The notes: a model not told the origin generated them from the sequence alone. A DNA stretch of 64,000 bases from an uncultured Collinsella sp. (GCA_959026725.1 CAUFMG010000013.1:1-64000), one strand, 5' to 3'. Numbered from the stretch's first letter, positions 44,996-53,368 are shown. Numbers and translations: made by a program.

Positions 44996-46355
44996 AGACC
45001 GGCTTGACCTCCAACTTTATCCCCTCGGCACAGGAGTCGCCCAAAACATCCGAAAGGGCCCAGGTCGCATATAGCGGCAAATAGAGAACCGCTCCGTTGC
45101 GCTCAACGTTGCCTCTCGAGAAAACGATCCCGAGCCTTACGCCATATTCAGCCGTATCAAGCACACGACCGAGCGCAGCGTGCGCGTGGTAATAGGAGCC
45201 CGATTTAACCTCGATCGGAACAGCCGTCCCATCCGGTCCATCGACCACAAAGTCCACTTCACCGCGCTTTTTTGTCTGATAGTAGTAAAGCTGGCGATTT
45301 TGGGCAGCTAGCTGCTGGGCCACCACGTTTTCGTAAATGCCGCCCAGATTGGGCTCCTTGCTATCAAGATACGCCGCTTGGGCGACTCCAACGGGGTAGC
45401 GCGCCATCAACATGCCCGTATCCGATTGATATAGCTTGAACTGCGATGGCCGTGCCGTCTTGAGCAGGGGCGATTTTGGCTCGGTTACGATATCGGCTTT
45501 GAGAGCAACGCCGGCATCGACAAGCCATACAAAATCTCGCTGATACTTCTCGTAGTGCGCCTTAGGGTCAATGGAATTGAGCACGAAGCGCTTGTTTTCG
45601 CCCTCGAGCATAATAGGGAGCTGATCGTAGATGCTCTGCACCTGCAGGGCTCGCCCGCTTGCATACTTGGAGATATCCCGCCGGTACTGTTCGTTGAGCT
45701 CTGACTGTAGCTGACGAACAGAGGCAAGGTCGCCCTGTGTGTCGAGGAAACGCTGCACGACCTCCGGCATTCCGCCGACAACGGTATAGGTCCTGAAGTT
45801 TGCCATCATCGCGTCATGAATGTAATCAGGAATGGGCCTCTCGCTGATACACGCGTCACGTATCGTTTGGCGAGCCCCCTCGCTCACCCCGATTGCCCAG
45901 CAAAACTCCTCAAAATCGAGCGGGAACATCCTAAGCTCGTGAACATACCCCACGGGATAGGACCTGACGCCCTTGAACTGAGTCCCGAGCATTGACCCCG
46001 AAAACGCCCAACGGCACCTCCCGTCCTCAACAAGGAACTTTGCCATCGTCATGATGTCGGGGGCCTCTTGGACCTCATCGATAAACACGAGCGTTTTGCC
46101 TGGCGCAATCGACTTTCCCGAAAGAAGCGTCACCCTGCTGATGAAATCATCGGCATCCCGCGCCTCGAGAAGAGCATCTTTTGCCTGGCGGTTTTCCATG
46201 AGGTTAAGCTCGATGTAGGTTGCATGGTTGGCTTTGCCAAATGCGCGAATCGAATAGCTTTTGCCGATCTGGCGAGAACCCGTAATGAACAAGGCCTTTT
46301 GCTCGGAAGACTTCAGCCAACGCTCCAGCTCTGCCGCTATTTTCCTACGCAGCAT
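44994..46355 (-). CDS. AAA-family ATPase with DUF4143 domain (copy 3)
   Basis: A 453-residue AAA_14/DUF4143 protein. Walker A is GSRQIGKSY near residues 24-32 and Walker B is LVFIDEVQEA near 90-99; SGSMLG follows as in copy 1. The C-terminal part ends EVDFVVDGPDG and PIEVKSGS, the intact nuclease-like D...ExK pattern. The ATG at 46355 has GAGGGGAG directly upstream and is preferred over an in-frame start at 46376. An array of three direct repeats with 33-bp period lies upstream (46376-46462), with palindromes of the 33-bp family on both sides. Its role is unknown. Confidence 0.85.
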   Translation of the reverse strand: MLRRKIAAELERWLKSSEQKALFITGSRQIGKSYSIRAFGKANHATYIELNLMENRQAKDALLEARDADDFISRVTLLSGKSIAPGKTLVFIDEVQEAPDIMTMAKFLVEDGRCRWAFSGSMLGTQFKGVRSYPVGYVHELRMFPLDFEEFCWAIGVSEGARQTIRDACISERPIPDYIHDAMMANFRTYTVVGGMPEVVQRFLDTQGDLASVRQLQSELNEQYRRDISKYASGRALQVQSIYDQLPIMLEGENKRFVLNSIDPKAHYEKYQRDFVWLVDAGVALKADIVTEPKSPLLKTARPSQFKLYQSDTGMLMARYPVGVAQAAYLDSKEPNLGGIYENVVAQQLAAQNRQLYYYQTKKRGEVDFVVDGPDGTAVPIEVKSGSYYHAHAALGRVLDTAEYGVRLGIVFSRGNVERNGAVLYLPLYATWALSDVLGDSCAEGIKLEVKPV

Positions 46356-46375
46356 AGGCTCTCCCCTCGGTGTCA

Positions 46376-46462
46376 TCGAATGAAATGCAAAGTTTTATAT
46401 GCTTGATTATCGATGAAACGCAGATTTTTTAGAACCTAAAATCGGATGAAATGCAAAGATTT
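46376..46462. repeat. array of three direct repeats, 33-bp period, upstream of DUF4143 ATPase 3
   Basis: ATGAAA cores start at 46380, 46413 and 46446, exactly 33 bp apart, inside the longer consensus TCG(A/G)ATGAAATGCAAAG. The spacers are AT-rich and unrelated. The array begins about 20 bases before the ATPase start codon. Confidence 0.8.
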
Positions 46463-46496
46463 GAGATTATAAGCGAAAGAAGGGGCACCACCGGCG

Positions 46497-46529
46497 AATG
46501 TGTCAAAGGGGCTGTCCCTTTGACACATT
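46497..46529. repeat. 33-bp palindrome family, copy upstream of DUF4143 ATPase 3
   Basis: AATGTGTCAAAGGG / CCCTTTGACACATT is a perfect inverted repeat around GCTGT. The T-for-A change in the left arm is matched in the right arm, so pairing is kept relative to 55748-55780. Confidence 0.75.
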
Positions 46530-46537
46530 GCGCTCGA

Positions 46538-46870
46538 CTATTCGTCTACGATCTCAGCAAGCCAGACGTTCAGCGTGTCGACCTCGGGACAGCAGAACTT
46601 TGCCGTGCCGGGCTCGTTGCCGGGCACATTTCCGCCATAGCGCAGGATATCGATATAGGGAAAGCCCACGTGGCAGGCCATGGCGCACATCTTGCCGCGA
46701 TCGCGATCGAAGTCGAAGACATCGCCCGGCTTGTGCCCGTGGTGACAACGGCACGCACCCAGCTGGTCCACGCAGCTAATACGGATACGCGGACGCTTGC
46801 CACGCGGAGCGCCGAGCGGTTTGCTCTCGCCCGAAGGCTCGGTGGAGCCGCTCTCAGCCGTGCTACTCAT
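46538..46870 (-). CDS. TIGR04076-family cysteine-rich protein
   Basis: A 110-residue protein resembling the TIGR04076 family of unknown function. It has many Cys and His residues in spaced groups (CVDQLGACRCHHGH, GKMCAMACHVGFPYIDILRYGG, KFCCPE) that could bind metal or an Fe-S cluster. Its ATG at 46870 overlaps the stop of the pyridoxal-kinase gene by 8 bases, so it is translationally coupled to it. A TTG two codons earlier is possible. Coupling to a cofactor kinase hints at a role around pyridoxal phosphate, which is inference. Confidence 0.75.
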   Translation of the reverse strand: MSSTAESGSTEPSGESKPLGAPRGKRPRIRISCVDQLGACRCHHGHKPGDVFDFDRDRGKMCAMACHVGFPYIDILRYGGNVPGNEPGTAKFCCPEVDTLNVWLAEIVDE

Positions 46871-47687
46871 GGTCAATCACGTCCAGGCACGCCTCGATGG
46901 GAAGTCCGGCCGACTTGTCCTCCTGGTCGGCATTACGCTCGATAAGCTCGGCCACCACGCGCATGGCGTCGGCCGTCGCACGCTGCAGGCTCCAACCGGC
47001 CATAACGCGGCCCACAAGCACCGCCGAGAACGTGTCGCCCGTGCCGGGGAAATAGACCGGGATCAGCTCGAAGGGAATCGTGAAGTACTCCCCCGCCACA
47101 TGGTCATAGCCGATAACGGAATTCTGCCCATCGACCACAGCGCTCGTAACGACCACCGACTTGGCGCCCAGCGCGCGCACGGCGTCCACGAGCGCGTGGG
47201 CCTCGTCGACCGAAATCTGCTCGGCAATAGGCGTATCGGCGAGCAGGCATGCCTCGGTGTAGTTGGGCACCGCGTAGTCGGCGCACTCGAGCAGGCTGCG
47301 CATGAGGCCAATCGTAGACTCGGGCACGCCGGCGTAGAGCTTGCCGTTATCACCCATGATGGGATCGACAAACACTTTGGTGCCCTTTTGCGCACGGCGG
47401 TGGCAAAAGTCCGAGATAATGCGCGTCTCTTCCTCGGTCACAATAAAGCCGGTCGAGATGGCATCGAACTCAAAGCCGAGCTCTTCCCAGATGGCAAGAC
47501 TCTGACGCACGTACTCCGTGGTGTCATGGATGTAGAACTTGGGATAGTTGAGCGTATCGGACACAAGCGCCGTCGGCAGGTTGTGGATGCGGTAGCCCAT
47601 ATGCGACAGCACTGGCAGCATGGCGGAAAGCGCGACTTTGCCGTAGCCGCACATATCGTTGATCAGCAGCAGCTGAGTGTTCTTCAT
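46863..47687 (-). CDS. pyridoxal/pyridoxamine kinase (PdxY-like)
   Basis: A ribokinase-fold enzyme that phosphorylates B6 vitamers for salvage of pyridoxal 5'-phosphate, 274 residues. It has LLINDMCGYGKVALSAMLPVL at the start (substrate loop), VFVDPIMGDNGKLY near residue 105, and the anion-hole motif FPGTGDTFSAVL near 215. AAGGGGGACTCTC precedes the ATG at 47687; the frame is open to 47852 but that part is not kinase-like. The gene ends inside the start of the TIGR04076 gene. Confidence 0.9.
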   Translation of the reverse strand: MKNTQLLLINDMCGYGKVALSAMLPVLSHMGYRIHNLPTALVSDTLNYPKFYIHDTTEYVRQSLAIWEELGFEFDAISTGFIVTEEETRIISDFCHRRAQKGTKVFVDPIMGDNGKLYAGVPESTIGLMRSLLECADYAVPNYTEACLLADTPIAEQISVDEAHALVDAVRALGAKSVVVTSAVVDGQNSVIGYDHVAGEYFTIPFELIPVYFPGTGDTFSAVLVGRVMAGWSLQRATADAMRVVAELIERNADQEDKSAGLPIEACLDVIDHE

Positions 47688-47812
47688 GAGAGTCCCCCTT
47701 GGGTCGGGCATGGCGCGGCGGCGCCACCGTGCGACTAAGTGTAGCGCAGGGAGGATTGCCGGCGAGCGCCAGCACCACGAAGGGCGCATTGTTGCCGAAA
47801 GGTTTCGAAAAT

Positions 47813-47853
47813 GCAGCGTCGGCCGGTTGCGGCGTTTGGGAAAACGCCGCAAC
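47813..47853. repeat. 41-bp hairpin repeat, copy 3
   Basis: GTTGCGGCGTTT / AAACGCCGCAAC with the constant GCAGCGTC prefix match the 41-bp unit at 4621-4661 and 20180-20220. The A-to-G change in one arm is balanced by T-to-C in the other. Here it lies in a divergent gene gap and not after a stop codon. Confidence 0.7.
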
Positions 47854-47869
47854 TAATTAATTTGGTACC

Positions 47870-47932
47870 TTGACAATTATTTCTTGCGCTCCTAGATTAG
47901 TTAGGCACAAAACAATCCCACTACCTAACTAA
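47870..47932 (+). promoter_or_regulatory. promoter and operator of the marR-ABC exporter operon
   Basis: TTGACA (47870-47875) and TAGATT (47893-47898) are spaced 17 bases. The inverted repeat TTAGTTAGG (47897-47905) / CCTAACTAA (47924-47932) begins at the -10 and covers the likely transcript start, fitting self-repression by the MarR protein. Confidence 0.65.
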
Positions 47933-47953
47933 AGAAAGGAGCGATACGAATTC

Positions 47954-48460
47954 ATGTGCGATGAACCCCTTAACCTTCGTCCGCACGAGCCCGGCGGCGA
48001 CCCGTCGCAGCCGGCAGACGTGCCCGAAGCGGTTAACGGCGGAGACAAGCTCGCCAAGCGCATCCTGAGCGGCCTAGGCTTTTGCGGCCACTACATGCAC
48101 TTTCACGGCGGCGGCGTGTCCGGCAAGGCGCCCATCGTCTGCCTGCTTGCCAAGCAGGAAAACGGCGAAATGTCGCAGCAGGAGCTCGGCATGCACTTCG
48201 ACCTCAAGCCGGGGTCGCTTTCCGAAATCCTGTCCAAGCTCGAGTGCGCCGGCATCATCGAACGCAGCCGCAATCCAAAAGATCGCCGGCAGCTCACCAT
48301 TCGCCTGACCGAGATCGGCTGGGAGAAGGCCCGCATCGACCAAGCCGCCCGCATCCGCTTTAGGGAGCAGGCCTTTAGCGCCCTCAACCACGACGAGCGT
48401 GAACAGCTCGCCGAGATGCTCGAGAAAATCCGCGTAACCTGGGAGGAACTGGATGATTAA
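47954..48460 (+). CDS. MarR-family transcriptional regulator
   Basis: A 168-residue winged-helix regulator. The DNA-binding part includes MSQQELGMHFDLKPGSLSEILSKLE and the wing RSRNPKDRRQLTIRLTE, with a His-rich stretch (GHYMHFHGGG) ahead of it. AAGGAG lies before the ATG. Its stop overlaps the start of the first ABC gene by 8 bases, so regulator and exporter are coupled, and the palindrome at 47897-47932 is the likely target. Ligand unknown; drugs or toxic metabolites are usual for such loci. Confidence 0.92.
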   Translation: MCDEPLNLRPHEPGGDPSQPADVPEAVNGGDKLAKRILSGLGFCGHYMHFHGGGVSGKAPIVCLLAKQENGEMSQQELGMHFDLKPGSLSEILSKLECAGIIERSRNPKDRRQLTIRLTEIGWEKARIDQAARIRFREQAFSALNHDEREQLAEMLEKIRVTWEELDD

Positions 48461-50276
48461 AACCCTTATGGGCAGCATCCGCGATTACATGAAGGTCACG
48501 ATCGCCACGCCGCTGCTGGTGCTTGGCGAGGTAATCTGCCAGATGACGATCCCGTTTATCACCGCCGACATGATCGACGCCATCAAGGACGGCACCGCCG
48601 TTACCGAGATGCTGCCCACCGCCGGCCTTCTCGTACTCATCGCGCTGACGTCACTCGCCTTTGGCGCCGCCGCGGGCATCACCTGCAGCCATGCCAGCTG
48701 CGGCTTTGCCAAGAACCTGCGTCGCGACCTGTTCTACAAGATCCAGACGTTCAGCTTCGCCAACATCGACGAGTTCTCGAGCTCCTCGCTCGTCACCCGC
48801 CTCACCACCGACATCAACAACGTGCAGCAGGCCTTTATGATGCTCATCCGCATCGCCGTGCGCTCGCCGTTGGTGCTGATCTTCGCCTTTACCATGGCCT
48901 ACGCCATGGGCGGCAGCGTCTCGTTTGTCTACCTGGTCATCATCCCACTGCTGGGCTTTGGCCTGTTCTTTATCATCTACAAGGTACGTCCGATCTTTGC
49001 CCGCGTGTTCCACAAGTACGACGCCCTCAACGAATCCGTCGAGGAAAACGTCACCGGCATGCGCGTGGTCAAGAGCTATGTGCGCGAAGACTTTGAGAAG
49101 GAGAAGTTCGCGACCGCTGCGCGCGACGTCCAGATGGACTTCACCCGCGCCGAGAAGCTCCTTGCCTTTAACAACCCCATGATGAACATCTGCGTCAACG
49201 GCGCGTTCGTCGTCATCATCTACCTGGGCTCCAAGCTCATCATCACGAGCCAGGGCACCCTGTTCGACGTGGGCCAGCTCTCCTCCATCTTTACCTACGG
49301 CTTCCAGATTCTGATGAGCCTAATGCAGCTGTCGATGATCTTTGTCATGGTAACCATGGCAGACGAGTCGGCGCACCGCATTACCGAGGTGCTGGCCGCC
49401 GAGCCCACGATCGCCAACCCGACCGAGCCCGTGCACGAGGTTGCCGACGGCTCCATCGACTTCGATCACGTGAGCTTTAAGTATTCCGAGCATGCCCGCC
49501 GCCAGGCGCTCGACGATATCGACCTGCATATTAAGAGCGGCGAGACCATCGGCATTATCGGTGGCACCGGCTCGGCCAAGTCGACGCTCGTGAACCTGAT
49601 CGCCCGTCTGTACGATGTCACGGAGGGCACCGTGCGCGTCGGCGGCGTGGACGTGCGCGACTACGACCTGGACGCGCTGCGCCACCAGGTAGCCATGGTC
49701 CTGCAGAAAAACGTGCTGTTTAGCGGCACCATCGCCGAGAACCTGCGCTGGGGCGACCCGAACGCCACCGACGAGGAAGTCCGCGAGGCCGCACATCTGG
49801 CCTGCGCCGACGAGTTCGTCGACGGCTTCCCCAAGGGCTACGACACCTGGATCGAGCAGGGCGGCTCCAACGTTTCCGGCGGCCAGAAGCAGCGCCTGTG
49901 CATCGCGCGTGCCCTGCTGCGTCGCCCCAAGATCTTGATCCTGGACGACTCCACGAGCGCCGTCGACACCAAGACCGACGCCAAGATCCGCGAGGGCCTG
50001 GCGAGCTACCTGCCCAACACGACCAAGCTCATCATCGCCCAGCGCATCAGCTCCGTGCAGGACGCCGACCGCATCATCGTCATGGAGGGCGGCCGCATCA
50101 AGGACATCGGCAACCACGATGAGCTGCTCAAGACGAGCGAGATCTACCGCGAGACCTTTACCTCGCAAAATAAGATGAGTGCCGAAGGCGAGGACGCGGG
50201 CGAGACCGCCGCAGCCGACACCGAGGCATCCGCACCGCAAGCTCAGACCCAGGAAGGAGGCGAGGCACATGAGTAA
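48453..50276 (+). CDS. heterodimeric ABC exporter, subunit with degenerate ATPase site
   Basis: A 607-residue half-transporter with six membrane helices (ABC_membrane type 1) followed by an ATPase domain. Walker A reads GGTGSAKST near residue 369, where the third conserved Gly is Ala; the signature is VSGGQKQR; and after Walker B the catalytic Glu is replaced (LILDDSTSAVD near 495). This fits the non-catalytic partner of heterodimeric exporters such as TM287/288 and LmrCD. It overlaps the next gene by 8 bases (ATGAGTAA), so the two subunits are made together. Confidence 0.93.
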   Translation: MIKTLMGSIRDYMKVTIATPLLVLGEVICQMTIPFITADMIDAIKDGTAVTEMLPTAGLLVLIALTSLAFGAAAGITCSHASCGFAKNLRRDLFYKIQTFSFANIDEFSSSSLVTRLTTDINNVQQAFMMLIRIAVRSPLVLIFAFTMAYAMGGSVSFVYLVIIPLLGFGLFFIIYKVRPIFARVFHKYDALNESVEENVTGMRVVKSYVREDFEKEKFATAARDVQMDFTRAEKLLAFNNPMMNICVNGAFVVIIYLGSKLIITSQGTLFDVGQLSSIFTYGFQILMSLMQLSMIFVMVTMADESAHRITEVLAAEPTIANPTEPVHEVADGSIDFDHVSFKYSEHARRQALDDIDLHIKSGETIGIIGGTGSAKSTLVNLIARLYDVTEGTVRVGGVDVRDYDLDALRHQVAMVLQKNVLFSGTIAENLRWGDPNATDEEVREAAHLACADEFVDGFPKGYDTWIEQGGSNVSGGQKQRLCIARALLRRPKILILDDSTSAVDTKTDAKIREGLASYLPNTTKLIIAQRISSVQDADRIIVMEGGRIKDIGNHDELLKTSEIYRETFTSQNKMSAEGEDAGETAAADTEASAPQAQTQEGGEAHE

Positions 50277-52188
50277 GGCCGCTACCGCCGAGCGCGCGCG
50301 CAACCGCAAGGGCGGCACCATGACGCGCCTGATCAAGATGCTCTTTGGCTTCTACCCGGTGCTTTTGCCCCTCGTCGTCGCCGGCGTTGTGCTCTGCGCC
50401 ATCATCAACTCCATCGGCGCGACGTTTCTCCAGAGCGCGCTGCAGGTCATTAGCGAATCGTGGCAGTCGGGCGACTGGACGGCCGCGCAGCCCAAGATTC
50501 TGAAGCTCGTGACCACCCTCGGCTGCATCTACGCCGTGGGCGTCGCCTCCTCGCTCTTCTGGAACCGCGCCATGGCCGTCATCACGCAGGGCTCGCTCGA
50601 GAAGCTGCGCGAAAAGATGTTCAACCGCATGCAAGACCTGCCGATTCGCTACTTCGACACGCACCAGCGCGGCGACATCATGAGCCACTACACCAACGAC
50701 ATCGACACGCTGCGTCAGATGATCAGCCAGTCGCTGCCCAACCTGCTCATGACGATCATCGTCATCGTCACCGTGTTCTTCATCATGCTGTATTACAGCG
50801 TGTGGATGTGCCTGGTCATCATTGCCGGCGTCGCCTTTATGACCTTTATGACCAAGCTGCTCGGCTCCAACTCCGCGCGCTTCTTTATCGCGCAGCAGAC
50901 CGAGCTCGGCGTGGTCGAGGGCCATATCGAGGAAGTCATGAACGGCCAGAAAGTCGTCAAGGCGTTCTGTCACGAGTCCGCTGCCGAGGCCGATTTTGAC
51001 GAGCGCAACGAGAAGCTCTTCGAGGTCTCGCAGAAGGCCAACATGTACGCCAACATCCTCATGCCGATCCTCGGGAACCTGGGCGACTTGCTCTACGTGC
51101 TGGTCGCGCTGACCGGCGGCATCTTCCTGGCGCTGGGCGTGCCCAACCTGAGCCTCTCGGGCATGGCGCTCTCCATCGCCGTCGTGGTGCCGTTCCTCAA
51201 CATGACCAAGCAGTTCTGCGGCCAGATCGGCCAGATCTCGCAGCAGATCAACGCCGTGGTCATGGGCCTCGCCGGCGCCGACCGTATCTTTGAGCTCATC
51301 GACGAGAAGCCCGAGGCCGACGAAGGCTACGTGACGCTCGTCAACGCGCAGGTGAACCCCGATACCTGGCAGCTCGAGGAGGCCGACCACCACACCGGCA
51401 TGTGGGCATGGAAACATCCGCACCGTGCAACCGGCGAGATCGAGTACGTACCGCTGCGCGGCGACCTGGTCATGGACAACGTCGACTTTGGCTACACGCC
51501 CGACCACGAGGTGCTGCACGGCGTGTCCGTGTTTGCTAAGCCGGGTCAGAAGGTCGCGTTTGTCGGTGCCACCGGTGCCGGCAAGACGACCATCACCAAC
51601 CTCATCAACCGTTTCTATGACATCGCCGATGGCAAGATCCGCTACGACGGCATCAACGTCAACAAGATCCGCAAGGCCGATCTGCGCCGCTCGCTGGGCG
51701 TGGTGCTGCAGGACGTGAACCTGTTCACCGGCACCGTGATGGATAACATCCGCTACGGCAACCTGGACGCCACCGACGAGGAGTGTATCGCGGCGGCCAA
51801 GCTCGCGGGCGCGGACGACTTTATCACCCGCCTGCCCGACGGCTACGACACGATGCTCACCGGCAACGGCGCGCAGCTGTCGCAGGGCCAGCGCCAGCTG
51901 ATTTCGATCGCACGCGCCGCCGTCGCCGATCCGCCGGCGATGATTCTGGACGAGGCCACGAGCTCCATCGACACCCGCACCGAGGCCATCGTGCAAGCGG
52001 GCATGGACAAGCTCATGGAGGGCCGCACGACGTTTATCATCGCGCACCGCCTGTCCACCGTGCGCAACTCCGACGCGATCATCTGTCTGGACCACGGCCG
52101 CATCATCGAGCGCGGTAACCACGACGAGCTGATCGCCAAGCGCGGGTATTACTACCAGCTCTACACCGGAGCGTTTGAGCTGGAGTAG
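50269..52188 (+). CDS. heterodimeric ABC exporter, catalytic subunit
   Basis: A 639-residue half-transporter. The membrane domain covers residues 1-340. The ATPase domain has Walker A GATGAGKTT near 434, signature LSQGQRQ, and an intact Walker B with catalytic Glu (MILDEATSSID near 560). An insert of about 45 residues between the membrane and ATPase domains (HHTGMWAWKHPHRATGE) is typical for this partner type. The ATG at 50269 follows AAGGAGG and overlaps the previous stop. The substrate is not visible. Confidence 0.94.
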   Translation: MSKAATAERARNRKGGTMTRLIKMLFGFYPVLLPLVVAGVVLCAIINSIGATFLQSALQVISESWQSGDWTAAQPKILKLVTTLGCIYAVGVASSLFWNRAMAVITQGSLEKLREKMFNRMQDLPIRYFDTHQRGDIMSHYTNDIDTLRQMISQSLPNLLMTIIVIVTVFFIMLYYSVWMCLVIIAGVAFMTFMTKLLGSNSARFFIAQQTELGVVEGHIEEVMNGQKVVKAFCHESAAEADFDERNEKLFEVSQKANMYANILMPILGNLGDLLYVLVALTGGIFLALGVPNLSLSGMALSIAVVVPFLNMTKQFCGQIGQISQQINAVVMGLAGADRIFELIDEKPEADEGYVTLVNAQVNPDTWQLEEADHHTGMWAWKHPHRATGEIEYVPLRGDLVMDNVDFGYTPDHEVLHGVSVFAKPGQKVAFVGATGAGKTTITNLINRFYDIADGKIRYDGINVNKIRKADLRRSLGVVLQDVNLFTGTVMDNIRYGNLDATDEECIAAAKLAGADDFITRLPDGYDTMLTGNGAQLSQGQRQLISIARAAVADPPAMILDEATSSIDTRTEAIVQAGMDKLMEGRTTFIIAHRLSTVRNSDAIICLDHGRIIERGNHDELIAKRGYYYQLYTGAFELE

Positions 52189-52214
52189 CTCAAAACAGCC
52201 CCAACGCTCCCAAC

Positions 52215-52318
52215 GGAGTTCCCCGAGGGAGACGGGGTGTTTACTCCGTGCTCAAACATTCTCGCTTCGCTGCGAAACTGCGCGCGGAGCAAACACCCCG
52301 TCTCCCTCGGGGAACTCC
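52215..52318. repeat. 104-bp element with perfect 28-bp inverted repeats
   Basis: The arm at 52215-52242 begins GGAGTTCCCCGAGGGAGACG and its exact reverse complement lies at 52291-52318; ACTCCG / CGGAG extends the pairing inward with a one-base bulge. It sits 27 bases beyond the exporter stop. It could be a MITE-like element or a strong 3' RNA hairpin. Confidence 0.7.
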
Positions 52319-52356
52319 TACGCGCAGCCTTTTCTCGCAGCCTAAAAAGAAGTGGT

Positions 52357-52389
52357 GAGGCCCTGGCCGTTTGGCCAGGGCCTCATTTT
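52357..52389 (+). terminator. Rho-independent terminator of the exporter operon
   Basis: GAGGCCCTGGCC / GGCCAGGGCCTC form a perfect 12-bp stem with a GTTT loop, followed by ATTTT. Confidence 0.9.
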
Positions 52390-52422
52390 GTAAGGAGTCA
52401 AAAAAGTCCCGTTCCAGGTGAG

Positions 52423-53301
52423 CTACTTGAGGAGTTGGGCCATGGCGTTGACGAATTTTTGGACTTGGAGGGTGGGCTCGAGCGGATAGTGCAGAAAGAC
52501 CGGTACCTCACGGCCGCACAGGAACGGCACGCCCACAAAGGCCGGGTGCACCCCCGACCATGCGCCGCAGGTGAGCACCGCGTCGCCCTTTTCCTCCGCC
52601 TCGTTAAAGAGCGCGAAGTCAAAGCTATCCGCATCGATCACGTCCACACCGCCGTCGGCCAACAGGTCGATGCGCAGGCTGTCCATGGCATCGTTGCCGT
52701 GGCGCAGTACGCGCAGGCGCATGCCCTCCAAGTCGGCGACCGTAATGCGTGTCTTGCGCGCCAGCGGGCTCGTGCGCGGCAGGTCGATATAAAACGGCAC
52801 GTTGACGATGCGGAGCTTTTGGCAAGTGTCGCCCCAGCGTGGGGTCGAAAAACTCGACTGCACTACATCAACCTCTCGACCGAGGCTGCGCATGACGGAT
52901 TCGCGCTCGTCATAGAGGTCGCTTACCGGCACGATCTCAAATCGCAACGATGGCTCCAGCTCGTGCACACCCGTCCACATCGACAGCGTCTGGCGCCCCG
53001 GGCACATCATCGACACGCCCAGGCGCACGGCACCGCCATCACCCGCCGCGCGTCGGGCACGGCGCAGCGCGTCCTCGGACTGCCGCATGATCGAGCGCGC
53101 GTCGTCCACCAGCAGAGCGCCCGCCGGCGTCACCTTGACGCCCGAGTGCGAGCGTTCGAACAGCGTAATACCGAACTCCGCCTCAAAACCCGATACCTGC
53201 TTGACGAGTGCCGGCGTCGACACACGCAATTTTGCCGCCGCACGCGAGAAGCTTCCCAGCTCCGCGGCGGCCGATATGGCCTCAAGTCGTCGATCGTACA
53301 C
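52423..53301 (-). CDS. LysR-family transcriptional regulator
   Basis: A 292-residue regulator with the N-terminal HTH (YDRRLEAISAAAELGSFSRA, then AAKLRVSTPALVKQVSGFE) and a PBP2-like effector domain with SSFSTPRW and LRVLRHGNDAMDSL. I place the start at a GTG at 53301, because GGGAG lies 7 bases upstream and the HTH begins at once as in most LysR proteins; the alternative ATG at 53334 lacks a site and adds 11 residues. It diverges from the SDR/MFS/Gfo-Idh operon, which it probably activates. The effector is unknown. Confidence 0.9.
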   Translation of the reverse strand: MYDRRLEAISAAAELGSFSRAAAKLRVSTPALVKQVSGFEAEFGITLFERSHSGVKVTPAGALLVDDARSIMRQSEDALRRARRAAGDGGAVRLGVSMMCPGRQTLSMWTGVHELEPSLRFEIVPVSDLYDERESVMRSLGREVDVVQSSFSTPRWGDTCQKLRIVNVPFYIDLPRTSPLARKTRITVADLEGMRLRVLRHGNDAMDSLRIDLLADGGVDVIDADSFDFALFNEAEEKGDAVLTCGAWSGVHPAFVGVPFLCGREVPVFLHYPLEPTLQVQKFVNAMAQLLK

Positions 53302-53368
53302 GTCAATCTCCCGTTTTCGCGCCTGTGACCGCATGGTGCCACAGGGGGTTGTTTTCGCAGGTCACGCG

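Noticed and set aside
49320..52122. Long minus-strand frames (338 and 654 codons) over the ABC exporter genes
   Set aside because: Both are antisense shadows of well-defined ATPase and membrane domains.
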